A DNA stretch of 64,000 nt from JAJDNS01 sp963578825 (GTDB taxonomy: Bacteria; Acidobacteriota; Vicinamibacteria; Fen-336). Of the stretch, positions 18,207 through 26,949 are shown in pieces. Both the position numbers and the translations under genes were made by a program. Location of the stretch: contig CAUZDW010000015.1 in NCBI GenBank assembly GCA_963578825.1, positions 26,196 through 90,195 on the forward strand. The letters are read 5' to 3'. The notes under the pieces were generated by a model, which was given only the letters and a program-made list of their open reading frames with translations, did no database searches and was not told where the DNA came from. Position 1 is the stretch's first letter. Every line of letters starts with the position of its first letter.

Positions 18207-19364
18207 TTGCCACCCCGCCGCGGCGACCAGGTCCTCGAGCTGTTCGTCCTGGCGTCCGATCCCACCTTCGAGACGGCGAGCCTGCTGGCGTCGTTCAGGA
18301 ACGCCAGGGTCCTGGCCCCGTTCCCGCGCCGGGGTGGCGAGGCGGGAGCCCGCTGGCAACGGATCATCCGAGCACACGAGCGGACCCTGGCCGTGCTCGA
18401 GGGGCGGGCCCGAGGGCGCTCGCTCCCCCGAGGCCGCGAGCTCCGTGCCTGGGGGCGAGACCTCTTCGAGCTGCTCTTTCCCGGGGACGTGCGCCGCCTC
18501 TACGACGTCGCCCGGTCGCTCCAGCCCAGTGGCGTCCTCGACATCGTGTTCACGTCGATGCTCGACTGGGTCGCGGACAAGCCGTGGGAGCTCGCCTACG
18601 ACCCATCCCGCCGGACGTTCCTCGCGACCTCCGACGTCAACTTCGTCCGCAACGTCTTCACGACGGTCCCGGCGGAGGTCCGGCCACGACGGCGCGACCG
18701 CCTCCGGATCCTCGTGGCCACGTCCGAGCCCAGAGGGACGACCCCGCTGGCCGCCCGGGAGGAAGCGGCCCTGGTAAAACGGGGATTTCGCCCGCTCGTC
18801 GATGCGGGCCTGGCCTCTGTGAGCGTCCTCCCGGGAGCCACACCCGAGGCTCTGCACCGCCGGCTGAGGGATCAGGCCGTCGACGTCCTCCACTACGTCG
18901 GCCACGGGCGCTACGACGAGGACGCCGGCGAGGGATGCCTCTTCCTGGAAGACGGGAAGGGGCGGGTCAAGCCGGTGGATGCCGCTGCCTTTCGCCAGAT
19001 CGTCGGTCGCCGAGGGGTGGATCTCGTATTTCTCAATGCCTGCGAGAGCGGTCGCGGGGGGAGAGTGGACTTCAATCGAGGCATGGCTTCCGCCCTCGTC
19101 GCCGCAGGCGTCCCCGCGGTCGTGGCCAACCAGTACGCCGTGCTGGACTCCGCCGCCACGACGTTCGCCCGGGAGCTCTATGCCGCCCTCGCCCGCGGAG
19201 GCTCCCTGGGACACGCGACCCGGGAGGCCCGCGTGTCGCTCGGGAATACGGTGGGCACCGGAGCGATCGACTGGGCGGTGCCGGTCCTGTACGCCCGAGA
19301 CCCCAGCGCCACACTTCGACCCGCCCGGAGAAAGCGCACCACGAAAGCGAGGGCGCGGCGTTGA
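18207..19364 (+). CDS. CHAT domain protein (caspase-like protease)
   Basis: A ~385-residue protein. The first ~160 residues form a helical/beta domain of no recognised family (RGDQVLELFVLASDP, LLFPGDVRRLYD). The CHAT domain follows: RLRILVATSEP strand, the catalytic-His segment HYVGHGRYD (His about 233) and the catalytic-Cys segment VFLNACESG (Cys about 279), then VVANQYAVLD and IDWAVPVLY near the end. CHAT proteases are clan CD cysteine peptidases acting after stress or immune triggers, usually with TPR or other scaffolds. The start is uncertain: TTG 18207 is preferred because the frame's first ATG lies inside the previous gene. Its stop overlaps the next start as TTGA. Confidence 0.82.
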   Translation: MPPRRGDQVLELFVLASDPTFETASLLASFRNARVLAPFPRRGGEAGARWQRIIRAHERTLAVLEGRARGRSLPRGRELRAWGRDLFELLFPGDVRRLYDVARSLQPSGVLDIVFTSMLDWVADKPWELAYDPSRRTFLATSDVNFVRNVFTTVPAEVRPRRRDRLRILVATSEPRGTTPLAAREEAALVKRGFRPLVDAGLASVSVLPGATPEALHRRLRDQAVDVLHYVGHGRYDEDAGEGCLFLEDGKGRVKPVDAAAFRQIVGRRGVDLVFLNACESGRGGRVDFNRGMASALVAAGVPAVVANQYAVLDSAATTFARELYAALARGGSLGHATREARVSLGNTVGTGAIDWAVPVLYARDPSATLRPARRKRTTKARARR

Positions 19365-20542
19365 CCCGGGCGCTCGTCGGCCCGCTCCTGCTGGCACTCG
19401 CGCTGCGCGCCGGAGCGATCCTCGTCTCCGACCGGGTCGTGGCCGACGTCGAACGCTACCAGCGGGTGGGCCGCCATCTCATCGACGTCTCCTGGAACCC
19501 CTACGAAACCGCGCGCCTCTACCCCTACCCGCCCGTGTGGGCGGCGGCCGAGGCCGGGGCGGAGTGGCTCGACAGGCGAGGCCTGGTCTCCTTTCCGATT
19601 GGCGTCAAGCTCCCCGTGCTGTTCGCCGACCTGCTGCTCGTGGCCGCCCTGGTGGCCGCCGGGCGTGCAGGGCGAGCGCCTCCGGCGGCGGCCTGGATCT
19701 ACGCCGCTCATCCGGTCAGCGTGCTGATCACGGGCGTTCACGGGCAGTTCGATTCCATCGCTCTCCTCTTCGTTGTGCTGGCGCTGGGGGCGCTCAGCCG
19801 CGGCAGGCGCGACGTCTCGGCGCTGTCTCTCGCCGCGGCCATCGCCACGAAGTCGTTCCCGGTGGTGCTCCTCCCGTTCCTCGCCCTCGGGGGTGGTGCG
19901 TCGTGGCGGCAGGCGGCACGCTACGGGGGCCTGGCGCTGGGGTCGGTGGCCCTCCTGCTCCTGCCTTTCGCACTGGCGGACCACCCCGCGCTCCGCCGAG
20001 AGCTCCTGGCGTACTCCGGGATCGCGGACTTCGGCTGGACCGGCCTCGTCCGCGGCCTGTCCTGGCTCGCCAGCGGTGATCTCGCCCGCAGTGAGGCCCG
20101 CTTCTGGCCCGCGGCATCGGTGGCCTCCAAGGCCCTGTTCCTCGGCGCCTGGAGCGTCCTCGTCGTTGCGGTGCGCCGCGGACGGATCGTCCTCACTCCG
20201 GAACGGGCATGCCTGGCCACGCTCCTGGCCTTTCACGTCCTCTACGGGTTGCAGAGCGCGCAGTACCTTCTCTGGGTCGTGCCGCTCGGTGTGCTCCGGC
20301 CAGGTCGCGCACTGACAATGCACGCTGCGGCCGCGACCGCCGGGCTCGTGGGCTTCTACCTCTTCCTGGCGCCCGGGGTCCTCGTGCCCCGACCGCTCGA
20401 CGAGACGGCCCTCGTGTGGGCGGGCCGTCTCTGGGTCGTCGGAGTCGGCGCGACGTTCGTGGTGTGTGCGATCTGGCTCGCCGGGTTGGTGCGCGAGGGC
20501 CTCGACCCGCCCCGCCTACGGGGCCTTGCGCGCGGCGATTGA
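19361..20542 (+). CDS. Polytopic GT-C/DUF2029-like glycosyltransferase family protein
   Basis: A 393-residue inner-membrane protein with about ten helices. An acidic/aromatic first loop (DRVVADVERYQRVG, then NPYETARLYPYPPVW), a second loop HGQFDSIALLF and the TKSFPVVLLPFL segment are typical of GT-C mannosyl- or polyprenyl-phosphate-sugar transferases (GT87/PIG-M-like). Such enzymes transfer sugars on the outer leaflet from lipid-linked donors. The TTG start at 19361 overlaps the CHAT stop (TTGA), so the two are coupled. The final 27 bases overlap the convergent rhodanese-methyltransferase gene. Family identity is moderately sure, the acceptor unknown. Confidence 0.7.
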   Translation: MTRALVGPLLLALALRAGAILVSDRVVADVERYQRVGRHLIDVSWNPYETARLYPYPPVWAAAEAGAEWLDRRGLVSFPIGVKLPVLFADLLLVAALVAAGRAGRAPPAAAWIYAAHPVSVLITGVHGQFDSIALLFVVLALGALSRGRRDVSALSLAAAIATKSFPVVLLPFLALGGGASWRQAARYGGLALGSVALLLLPFALADHPALRRELLAYSGIADFGWTGLVRGLSWLASGDLARSEARFWPAASVASKALFLGAWSVLVVAVRRGRIVLTPERACLATLLAFHVLYGLQSAQYLLWVVPLGVLRPGRALTMHAAAATAGLVGFYLFLAPGVLVPRPLDETALVWAGRLWVVGVGATFVVCAIWLAGLVREGLDPPRLRGLARGD

Positions 20543-21388
20543 GGCAACGTGGCGACCGTCGTACTCGCCTTCACGGTGCCGGATCACGTCGAGCGGGGCC
20601 ACGAGCCGCGGCAGCTCTCCCGGCTCGAGGAGGTAGTCCGGGTTCGACGGCGACCCATGCTGCGCCTGCTCCTTCGTGAACGTCTCGTAGATCAAGACGC
20701 CCCCGGGGCGCAACGCCCGGACGAGCGCGGGGAAAAGTGGCCGGTGCAGATAGCGGAAGACGATCACGAGCCCCCACTCCCCGTCGCCCAGGTCGACGTC
20801 ACCGTTCTCGAGATCGACGACCGCGGCGTCCAGCGGCAGACGAAGCCGGCGGGCGAGGGCATCCAGCTTCTCCATGCGGCCGGCGTCGCGATCGATCGCG
20901 TGCACCAAGAAGCCCGCGTCGGCGAGCAGCAGGGCGTGACGGCCACGCCCGCAGGCCACGTCCAGGGTTCGTGCGCCGGCAGGAACGAGTGACGTGTGCG
21001 CCATGAGCCACGACGCCGGGCCCGCGATGGGCGCGGGGCCTGTCTCGACCGTTCCCTTCCAAGCCTTCAGTCCTTCCGTCATGTTGAAGACGTTGGAGAC
21101 ACCCGCGTCGCCGAGACGGCGGGCCGCGCGATACGAGCGCACGCCGTCGGCACAGTAAACCAAGACCGGCCGGCCATCGTCGGGGAGAACCGCCGGAGCC
21201 GAGGCCACCATCGCCAGCGGCAGGAGAAGCGAGCCCGGAACGTGGCCGTCCTCCTCGTGCTCTCCGGCCGTGCGCACGTCGAGTGCCACGGCGCCCTCGG
21301 CGAGCATCTTCTCCGCCTCGGCAGGCGAAACGTCCTGGAACGGCCGGGACGCGCGGTCTATAGTCTCCGGGGACACGGTGCCGCACAT
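20516..21388 (-). CDS. Rhodanese-SAM methyltransferase fusion
   Basis: A 290-residue two-domain cytoplasmic protein. Residues ~15-110 are a rhodanese domain with the strand ALDVRTAGEHEEDGH and an active-site loop VYCADGVRS containing the sulfur-accepting Cys. Residues ~125-285 are a class I methyltransferase of the TehB/UbiE kind: motif I LDVACGRGRH, an acidic residue after motif II (HAIDRDAG), then LRPGGVLIYETF. TehB-type enzymes methylate tellurite, selenite or small thiols; a linked rhodanese could supply persulfide or pick up thiosulfate or cyanide. Both active sites look intact. It converges on the GT-C gene with a 27-base overlap. Confidence 0.85.
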   Translation of the reverse strand: MCGTVSPETIDRASRPFQDVSPAEAEKMLAEGAVALDVRTAGEHEEDGHVPGSLLLPLAMVASAPAVLPDDGRPVLVYCADGVRSYRAARRLGDAGVSNVFNMTEGLKAWKGTVETGPAPIAGPASWLMAHTSLVPAGARTLDVACGRGRHALLLADAGFLVHAIDRDAGRMEKLDALARRLRLPLDAAVVDLENGDVDLGDGEWGLVIVFRYLHRPLFPALVRALRPGGVLIYETFTKEQAQHGSPSNPDYLLEPGELPRLVAPLDVIRHREGEYDGRHVASIAARKAP

Positions 21389-21446
21389 CTTATGGCTCGA
21401 GACAGGGAGATCGAGTGCGAAAAATCACGCCAAACAAGAGACGGTC

Positions 21447-21812
21447 GTGAACGCCCTGGATCCCCCTTCGTCGAGCCCGTCGCGCCGCCGGGGCCCCTGG
21501 CGATCCGTGTGGCTCTCGGGCCTCGTGTTCCCGGGCCTGGGCCAGCTCCTGTGTGGCCAGCCGCTGCGGGGGCTCGCCTTTGCCACCGGGAGCCTGGCCG
21601 TGGCCGTCGCCCTGGTGCTCCGGGTCGCGAAGGAGACGCTCGGGCGGCTGCCCACGGATCCCGCGGAGATCGATCCCCTGCTGCCGCTCCGACTGGCTCA
21701 TGAGATCCAGCGGGACAACGCAAATTTTTTCTTCTGGATCACGCTGCTACTGGTCGCCCTCTGGGTTGGGTCGATCGCGGACGCCTGGTGGACGAGCCGA
21801 TCGCAGCGGTAG
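21447..21812 (+). CDS. Small membrane protein, TM2/DUF5683-like
   Basis: A ~121-residue protein with two or three membrane helices. The first hairpin carries PGLGQLLCGQPLRGLAF, a pattern (PGxGQ...G...G) shared with TM2-domain and DUF5683 proteins. The second is LLLVALWVGSIADAWW. A GTG at 21447 is used; upstream ATGs in the frame would run into the divergent rhodanese gene's start region. Function unknown. Confidence 0.55.
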   Translation: MNALDPPSSSPSRRRGPWRSVWLSGLVFPGLGQLLCGQPLRGLAFATGSLAVAVALVLRVAKETLGRLPTDPAEIDPLLPLRLAHEIQRDNANFFFWITLLLVALWVGSIADAWWTSRSQR

Positions 21813-21884
21813 TCCCCAGGCAGAAAAGCCTGCGAAGCCCCACCCTGGCGGTTTCTCGGTGGCCACGAAAGAGGGAGAAAGCCA

Positions 21885-22385
21885 ATGCCGCTGAATTGGG
21901 ACGGCGTTTTCGTCGCGGCGTTCATTCCTTTGATCGTTCGGCTCGTGTGGGACCACTCGGGACTCCTCGGCAAGACTTGGAGGGACGCCGCGGGCGTGAA
22001 CCCGGACGAGCCGGAATGGGCGAGGACCGCTGCGGTTGCAGGCTTGTCTCTGGTGTTCGGCTTCTTGATGGCTTCGATCGTAATGCCGCTGGTCATTCAC
22101 CAGATCCACGTGTTTTCCATCGTGCAGGGCGACCCCGCCTACGGGAAGGAAGACGCCAGGGTCACCCTGTGGCTCGAGGACTTCTTGAGGGAATACGGGG
22201 ACAGCCATCGCACCTTCAAACATGGTGCGGTGCATGGAGCCATCGCAGGCCTGTGCTTCGCGACACCGATGATCGCCATCAATGCGTTGTTCGAACGCAG
22301 GGGACTGAAGTACATCCTGATCACCAGTGGCTACTGGACCATCTGTCTCGCTTTGATGGGAGCCATCGTCTGCGGCTGGCGATAG
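21885..22385 (+). CDS. DUF1761 family membrane protein
   Basis: A 166-residue protein with four predicted membrane helices. The DUF1761 pattern is present: WDGVFVAAFIPLIVRLVWDH, then GLLGKTW, and later GAIAGLCFATPMIAINALFE and YWTICLALMGAIVCGW at the C-terminus. The ATG has AGGGAGAAA six to ten bases upstream, a strong ribosome site. The function of the family is not known. It follows the TM2-like gene by 72 bases on the same strand and converges on the DUF190 gene. Confidence 0.75.
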   Translation: MPLNWDGVFVAAFIPLIVRLVWDHSGLLGKTWRDAAGVNPDEPEWARTAAVAGLSLVFGFLMASIVMPLVIHQIHVFSIVQGDPAYGKEDARVTLWLEDFLREYGDSHRTFKHGAVHGAIAGLCFATPMIAINALFERRGLKYILITSGYWTICLALMGAIVCGWR

Positions 22386-22432
22386 GACCCGCCAACCCGG
22401 CCCGCCGTGACGTCACGGGGAGCTCCAGTCTG

Positions 22433-22781
22433 TCAGTCGCCGGCCGGGGCCTTCTCCGCGCGATAGAAGATCACGGTCGCCTTCTCGATGGTCACCAGCC
22501 CCTCCGACCATGTCGTCGAGGACGGGCAGGAAGCCCTGGATCTTGTCCTCGGCGTCGACGATCTCGACGCGGATCGGCAGGTCTTCGGTGAGGCGGAGGA
22601 TGCGGCTCGTGTGAATGCGGCTTTTCGCCCTGAAGCCCTCGAAGCCTCGGAACACGGTCGCCCCCGCAAGACCCAGACGATGGGCCTCCTTGACGATTGC
22701 CTCGAACAAAGGGCGCCCCTTCCAGCGGTCGGACTCGCCCACGAAGATGCGAAGAAGCTGTCCCTCCCGCGGTATCTTCAT
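22433..22781 (-). pseudogene. DUF190 protein paired with CrcB, frameshifted
   Basis: From ATG 22781 the frame gives a typical DUF190 protein: MKIPREGQLLRIFVGESD, GRPLFEAIVKEAHRLGLAG, FRGFEGF, RILRLTEDLPIRVEIVD, VLDDMV. At about 22501-22506 it shifts; the expected ending EGLVTIEKATVIFYRAEK continues in another frame to the stop at 22433-22435. One base restored in the short C run joins the two as MVGEGLVTIE. The whole would be ~115 residues, normal for the family. DUF190 genes accompany crcB; the start overlaps the crcB stop as ATGA. Sequencing error is a fair alternative to inactivation. Confidence 0.78.
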
Positions 22782-23164
22782 CCGATCCCCCGTGCGACGA
22801 CGACGCCCGCCCAGACCGCGGCCAGGCCAAGGAGGACCTGGCCCACGGCGTTTGCGGCCGCGAGCGCGTGGCTTCCCTCGCGGGCGAGGCTCATGGTCTC
22901 GTACCCGAAGGTGGAGAACGTCGTGTACCCGCCCAGGACGCCGACCAGCCAGAACAGGCGCCCGGTGGGGCCGATCGGGCCGCGCTCCTCGGCAAGGATC
23001 GCCAGGAAGCCGATCACGAAGCAGCCGCTCACGTTGATCAGGAACGTCGCCCAGGGGAAGTCCGGCGGGACGAGGCGGTACACCAGCCCGCCCAGGATGT
23101 AGCGCAGCGACACGCCGACGAACCCTCCTGCGCCCACCACGAGCGTCCGAGCCCACTCCGACAT
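22778..23164 (-). CDS. crcB: Fluoride efflux channel CrcB (Fluc)
   Basis: A 128-residue, four-helix membrane protein that forms a dual-topology dimer and lets fluoride leave the cell. Family motifs are present: GGFVGVSLRYILG, PWATFLINVSGCFVIGFL (the conserved Asn of helix 2) and GVLGGYTTFSTFGYE (the Phe/Thr track of helix 3). Its stop overlaps the DUF190 start (ATGA), so the pair is coupled. I looked upstream for the fluoride riboswitch, which ends in a CCUAC-like strand and has a GAUG pairing, and did not find a convincing one. Confidence 0.92.
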   Translation of the reverse strand: MSEWARTLVVGAGGFVGVSLRYILGGLVYRLVPPDFPWATFLINVSGCFVIGFLAILAEERGPIGPTGRLFWLVGVLGGYTTFSTFGYETMSLAREGSHALAAANAVGQVLLGLAAVWAGVVVARGIG

Positions 23165-23321
23165 CGCCCGAGTGTGGACCGCAAGACGGGCGCGATCAAG
23201 GGCTTGACACGAGACCGCGCCGCACGGAGAGTTGGGGCGCTTTCCCAGTGAACGGCCCAATGGCATTGCCCCGCTGCTGCGCTCAATGCGTCTCGCCGTC
23301 GGAGATCGGGAGAATCGCCTC

Positions 23322-25172
23322 TTGAACGAGCCCACGTTCCCCGACCTTCGCACCTTCATCGAGCAGCTGCGCAGCGACGGCCAGCTCGCCGTGGTCGATG
23401 CGGAGGTCGACGCGCGGCTCGAGGTGGCGGAGATCCATCGGCGGGTGATTGCTGCCGGTGGCCCGGCGCTCCTGTTCACCCGTGTTCGCGATGCAGAGAT
23501 GCCTCTGGTCACCAACCTGTTCGGCACACCGCAACGAGCGGAGCGGGCCTTCGGGCGCCGACCCGGCCGCCTGATCCGCAGGCTCGTGGATGTGGCCGAA
23601 ACGATGATGCCGCCCACGCCCGGCAAGCTCTGGGGAGCCCGCGACCTGGCCCTCGAGGGGCTGCGGATCGGCCTCTCACGCCGGGGAAGCGGCCCGGTCA
23701 CCGAGATCGTCACGGACGACGTGCGCCTCGACCGCCTGCCCATCCTCACGTGCTGGCCCGAGGACGGAGGTCCGTTCCTGACCCTGCCACTCGTCTACAC
23801 CGAGGAGCCCCAGCCCCTGGAGAGCGAAGCTGCAGGAGGGGGCAGCGCCCGGTCCCGGAGCAATCTCGGGATCTACCGCCTCCAGGTTCACGACTCGCGC
23901 ACCACGGGGATGCACTGGCAGATCGGCAAGGGCGGCGGCTTCCACCATTCCGTGGCCGAGGGACGCGGGGAGGACCTCCCGGCAACCGTTTTCCTCGGCG
24001 GCCCGCCGGCGCTCATCCTTGCCGCGATCGCACCGCTTCCGGAGAACGTGCCCGAGGTCCTCCTGGCCTCTCTCATCGCCGGACGCCGCCTGGATCGGTG
24101 CCCCGGCCCGGGCCCCCATCCCCTCATCGCCAGCGCGGAAATGGCGCTGGTGGGCCACGTCCCCTCCGGGGTCCGGCAGCCCGAGGGGCCGTTCGGCGAC
24201 CACTACGGCTACTACTCCCTTCGGCACGACTACCCCGTCTTCCGCATCGACCACCTGTGCCGGAGGCGGGACGCGATCTTTCCAGCCACGGTGGTGGGCA
24301 AGCCGCGACAGGAGGACTTCTTCATCGGAGACCTGCTCCAGGAGCTTCTGTCGCCTCTGTTTCCCCTGGTGATGCCCGGGGTCGTCGACCTGTGGTCGTA
24401 CGGCGAGACCGGATATCACTCACTGGCGGCAGCGGTGGTCAAGGAGCGATACAAGCGCGAGGCCATGGTCTCGGCGTTCCGCATCCTCGGCGAGGGTCAG
24501 CTGTCGCTCACCAAGTTCCTGCTCGTGACGGATCGCCCGGTGGACCTCAAGGACTTCCGCGCGACCCTGGAGCACGTGCTCGCCCGCACGAGACCCGAGA
24601 CCGATCTCTACGTCCTCTCCAACCTCTCGATGGACACCCTCGACTACACCGGACCGGTGGTGAACGAGGGGTCCAAGGGCGTGTGGCTCGGCCTCGGCGA
24701 CCCGGTGCGAGAGCTGCCCAGGGAGTTTCACCCGCCGGTTGCACCGCCGGCCGAGGTGACCGATGTGCGTGTCTTCTGCGGTGGCTGCCTCGTGGTGGGC
24801 GGACCGTCGGCAGGCGAGGACCCGGGGGCGGCGGCGCGGCTCGCCCGGCATCCCGCCTTCGAAGGCTGGCTGTTGCTCGTTCTGACCGACGAGCCCAGGC
24901 GCGCAGCGGCCAGCCCGATGAGCTTCCTCTGGACGACCTTCACCCGCTTCGAGCCCGCGGCCGATCTGCACGCCGCCGCGACAAGCGTCGTGCGCCACCA
25001 CATCGTCCATGAGCCTCCGGTCCTCATCGACGCCCGCCGTAAGCCGTCGTTCCCGAAGGAGGTGGCCTGCGATCCCCAAACGGCCGACCTCGTCACCCGT
25101 CGTTGGCGGGAGTACTTCCCGGACGGGGGTGTCGAGATGGGCGACTCGGAGGCGGCCCACGTGGGGCTCTAA
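23322..25172 (+). CDS. UbiD family prenylated-FMN decarboxylase
   Basis: A ~616-residue protein with the UbiD order: N-terminal domain (DLRTFIEQLRSDGQL), prFMN/metal-binding core with TLPLVYTEE, SNLGIYRLQVHD, MHWQIGKGGG, then EGPFGDHYGYYS carrying the catalytic glutamate, and a C-terminal oligomerisation domain (GDPVRELPREF). The enzyme needs prenylated FMN from a UbiX partner, not seen here. Substrates in the family range from 3-polyprenyl-4-hydroxybenzoate to aromatic acids; which one cannot be told. TTG 23322 is preferred for its GGGAGAA ribosome site over ATGs at 23232 and 23286. A perfect TTGACA lies at 23204-23209, but its -10 is poor. The length is slightly above E. coli UbiD. Confidence 0.85.
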   Translation: MNEPTFPDLRTFIEQLRSDGQLAVVDAEVDARLEVAEIHRRVIAAGGPALLFTRVRDAEMPLVTNLFGTPQRAERAFGRRPGRLIRRLVDVAETMMPPTPGKLWGARDLALEGLRIGLSRRGSGPVTEIVTDDVRLDRLPILTCWPEDGGPFLTLPLVYTEEPQPLESEAAGGGSARSRSNLGIYRLQVHDSRTTGMHWQIGKGGGFHHSVAEGRGEDLPATVFLGGPPALILAAIAPLPENVPEVLLASLIAGRRLDRCPGPGPHPLIASAEMALVGHVPSGVRQPEGPFGDHYGYYSLRHDYPVFRIDHLCRRRDAIFPATVVGKPRQEDFFIGDLLQELLSPLFPLVMPGVVDLWSYGETGYHSLAAAVVKERYKREAMVSAFRILGEGQLSLTKFLLVTDRPVDLKDFRATLEHVLARTRPETDLYVLSNLSMDTLDYTGPVVNEGSKGVWLGLGDPVRELPREFHPPVAPPAEVTDVRVFCGGCLVVGGPSAGEDPGAAARLARHPAFEGWLLLVLTDEPRRAAASPMSFLWTTFTRFEPAADLHAAATSVVRHHIVHEPPVLIDARRKPSFPKEVACDPQTADLVTRRWREYFPDGGVEMGDSEAAHVGL

Positions 25173-25245
25173 AGACGCTCGACCACTTCCTCTCCGGGAA
25201 GTCCGAGCACGACATCCAGGTGACGGCGGGCCTGTTGGTCGCTTT

Positions 25246-26949
25246 CTAGCGCCGCAGGGACTGGAGGCCGTCGGGCGGGCGAAAGGCGTCGAGGTAGTCG
25301 CGGACCTGGGTCGAATCGATCTCGGACTTTCGAACACGCCAGAAGGCAGCTTTGGGTCGGGGGCGGTGGCCAATTCGACCCAGCTCCTCGAGCTCCAGCT
25401 GGAAGAGCGCTTCGACGGACGGAAGCAGACCATCCGCAACGAGCGCCCGAGCGTGGGAGAGCAAAGCCTCCTCGAGTCGCTGGATCCCTCGCGAAGCGGC
25501 GCTGCAGAGCTGCTCCCTGGCCCGAAGCGTCTGCTCGGCCTGCCATGCGATCGGCCGCAGGAGCCGAGCTCGCACCGAAAAAGGCTGGGAGGCAGAGCCA
25601 CCGTCGGAGGAGCTGGCCGGAGCACGCAGCAGCGGAATGTCGTCGAGGCAGGCCCTCCCCTCGGCTCGCCAGCGGGCAGTCACCTCGGGGAGCACCCCGG
25701 CCCGGCGGAGGAGTGCAAGGGGACCGCACAGCGCAGCCGTCAGTGAGAGCGTCTCCGTAGCAAGGGTTCGGTAGAGCCAGGCCAGCTCCTCCGCCACGGC
25801 GACGAGCCCGCTCGGCGTTGCGGCCGTGCGCTCCAGAATCCGCTGCTCGGCCTGACCGGCGGACCGTGTGGAGCGCAGCTGGGCACGACCGAGCCTCATC
25901 AGAAGCAGCGGATGAAGCAGGAGACGCCTGGGCTGCGTGGCGAAATCACGGCCGACGGTGCCCCCGATCGAGTCGGTCACCAGACAAGAGGGCAGGCCCC
26001 ACCGCCTCGTCATCTCGGTGAGCAGCGACAGGTTCAGAAAGGGCCGACCCAGGAAGACCTGGACGAGAGGACGGCCGGCAGGAAGCCCGGGATCGAAGCG
26101 ACGGAGGAGCTCGAGCAGCCCCGGCTCACACGCAGTGATGAGGCTCGTCATCAGGCGGGAGGGCGGGTCGAGGGCCAGCTCGCGATGGGTCGTTGCGGTG
26201 AACACATCGTCTCGGCGCAGGGGCTGGATCAGAGGACGGATCTGAATGATCCAGGTCCGCTCGCCGTCGTCGGCCCACTCGACCTCCCAGTCACTCTCGC
26301 CGAACGCGCGCCGCAGGTCGCGCAGCAGCACCTGGAGACGCGCCCGGACCGGCTCGCGTTCGGTGGATCGCTCCCGACCCCGCCGCTTGGGCAGAGGCAA
26401 TCGCTCACCCCGGGTCATGCCGCCGACCAGGATCTCGGCCGGCCCGTTGGTCGCGTTGACTTCGACCAAGTCGTCTTCGTAGTCCCGCTCGGTGAGCGCC
26501 ACGCCGGCACTGCGAGCTCGGACCATCTCCTGGAGGATCAGATCGCGCCGAAAGCCCCTCGGGCGGCCGATCGCCGACGCCCAGACGCCGGCGAGTCCCG
26601 CGGCCACCGCGGCGGGCCGCCGGCTGTCGACGAAAAGACCCGAGACATGGCCCCCGGCCGGGCCATCGGAGTCGTCCTCGCCTGAGAAGGCCGCCCGGAC
26701 GGCGAGCGCCCCTCGGAACTCCGGGAATCGGAGGAGGTGCACCAGGAGCGATGGGTCAGGGACGGAGACGGGTCGCCGGTCGGTTGGCGCCTCTACACGG
26801 ACGAGGCCCCGCTCGACCGCCCAACGCCATGCGTCGTCGTGAACCACGACTCCCGGCGGCACCGGCAGTCCGGCTCGCGCCGCCTGGTCGAGCAACGCGG
26901 CCTTCGAGCCGCATCCCTTCCGGGCCACCTCCCCGGAGCCGAGGCGCAA
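25246..26949 (-). CDS. PEP synthase-like protein with pyruvate/ATP-binding domain only
   Basis: A 567-residue protein. Residues ~1-260 match the N-terminal ATP-grasp domain of PEP synthase and pyruvate phosphate dikinase: GSKAALLDQAARAGLPVPPGVVV, LAVRAAFSGEDD, LILQEMVRARSAGVALT, VEWADDGERTWIIQIRPL. The next ~300 residues form a helical linker as in PEP-synthase-like proteins. The protein stops just where the phosphohistidine (PEP-utilising) domain would begin, and no TxxGGxxCHxA motif is found in any frame to 25173. It could phosphorylate or bind a partner in trans, or be truncated. The start is TTG at 26949. The 73 bases between its stop and UbiD contain no gene. Confidence 0.7.
   Translation of the reverse strand: MRLGSGEVARKGCGSKAALLDQAARAGLPVPPGVVVHDDAWRWAVERGLVRVEAPTDRRPVSVPDPSLLVHLLRFPEFRGALAVRAAFSGEDDSDGPAGGHVSGLFVDSRRPAAVAAGLAGVWASAIGRPRGFRRDLILQEMVRARSAGVALTERDYEDDLVEVNATNGPAEILVGGMTRGERLPLPKRRGRERSTEREPVRARLQVLLRDLRRAFGESDWEVEWADDGERTWIIQIRPLIQPLRRDDVFTATTHRELALDPPSRLMTSLITACEPGLLELLRRFDPGLPAGRPLVQVFLGRPFLNLSLLTEMTRRWGLPSCLVTDSIGGTVGRDFATQPRRLLLHPLLLMRLGRAQLRSTRSAGQAEQRILERTAATPSGLVAVAEELAWLYRTLATETLSLTAALCGPLALLRRAGVLPEVTARWRAEGRACLDDIPLLRAPASSSDGGSASQPFSVRARLLRPIAWQAEQTLRAREQLCSAASRGIQRLEEALLSHARALVADGLLPSVEALFQLELEELGRIGHRPRPKAAFWRVRKSEIDSTQVRDYLDAFRPPDGLQSLRR

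Noticed and set aside
15292..18213. A 973-codon open frame on the minus strand opposite the HEAT/DUF349 gene
   Set aside because: It mirrors the codon pattern of the plus-strand gene, has no ribosome site or family motif, and its long length follows from high G+C in third positions.
23165..23321. Possible fluoride riboswitch upstream of crcB
   Set aside because: The region lacks the conserved pseudoknot strands and the terminal CCUAC-like segment on the minus strand.
25169..25245. Short minus-strand ending ...VVLGLPGEEVVERL between UbiD and the PEP-synthase-like gene
   Set aside because: It looks protein-like, but only about 25 residues lie outside the known genes and no start or family could be assigned; too little to call.
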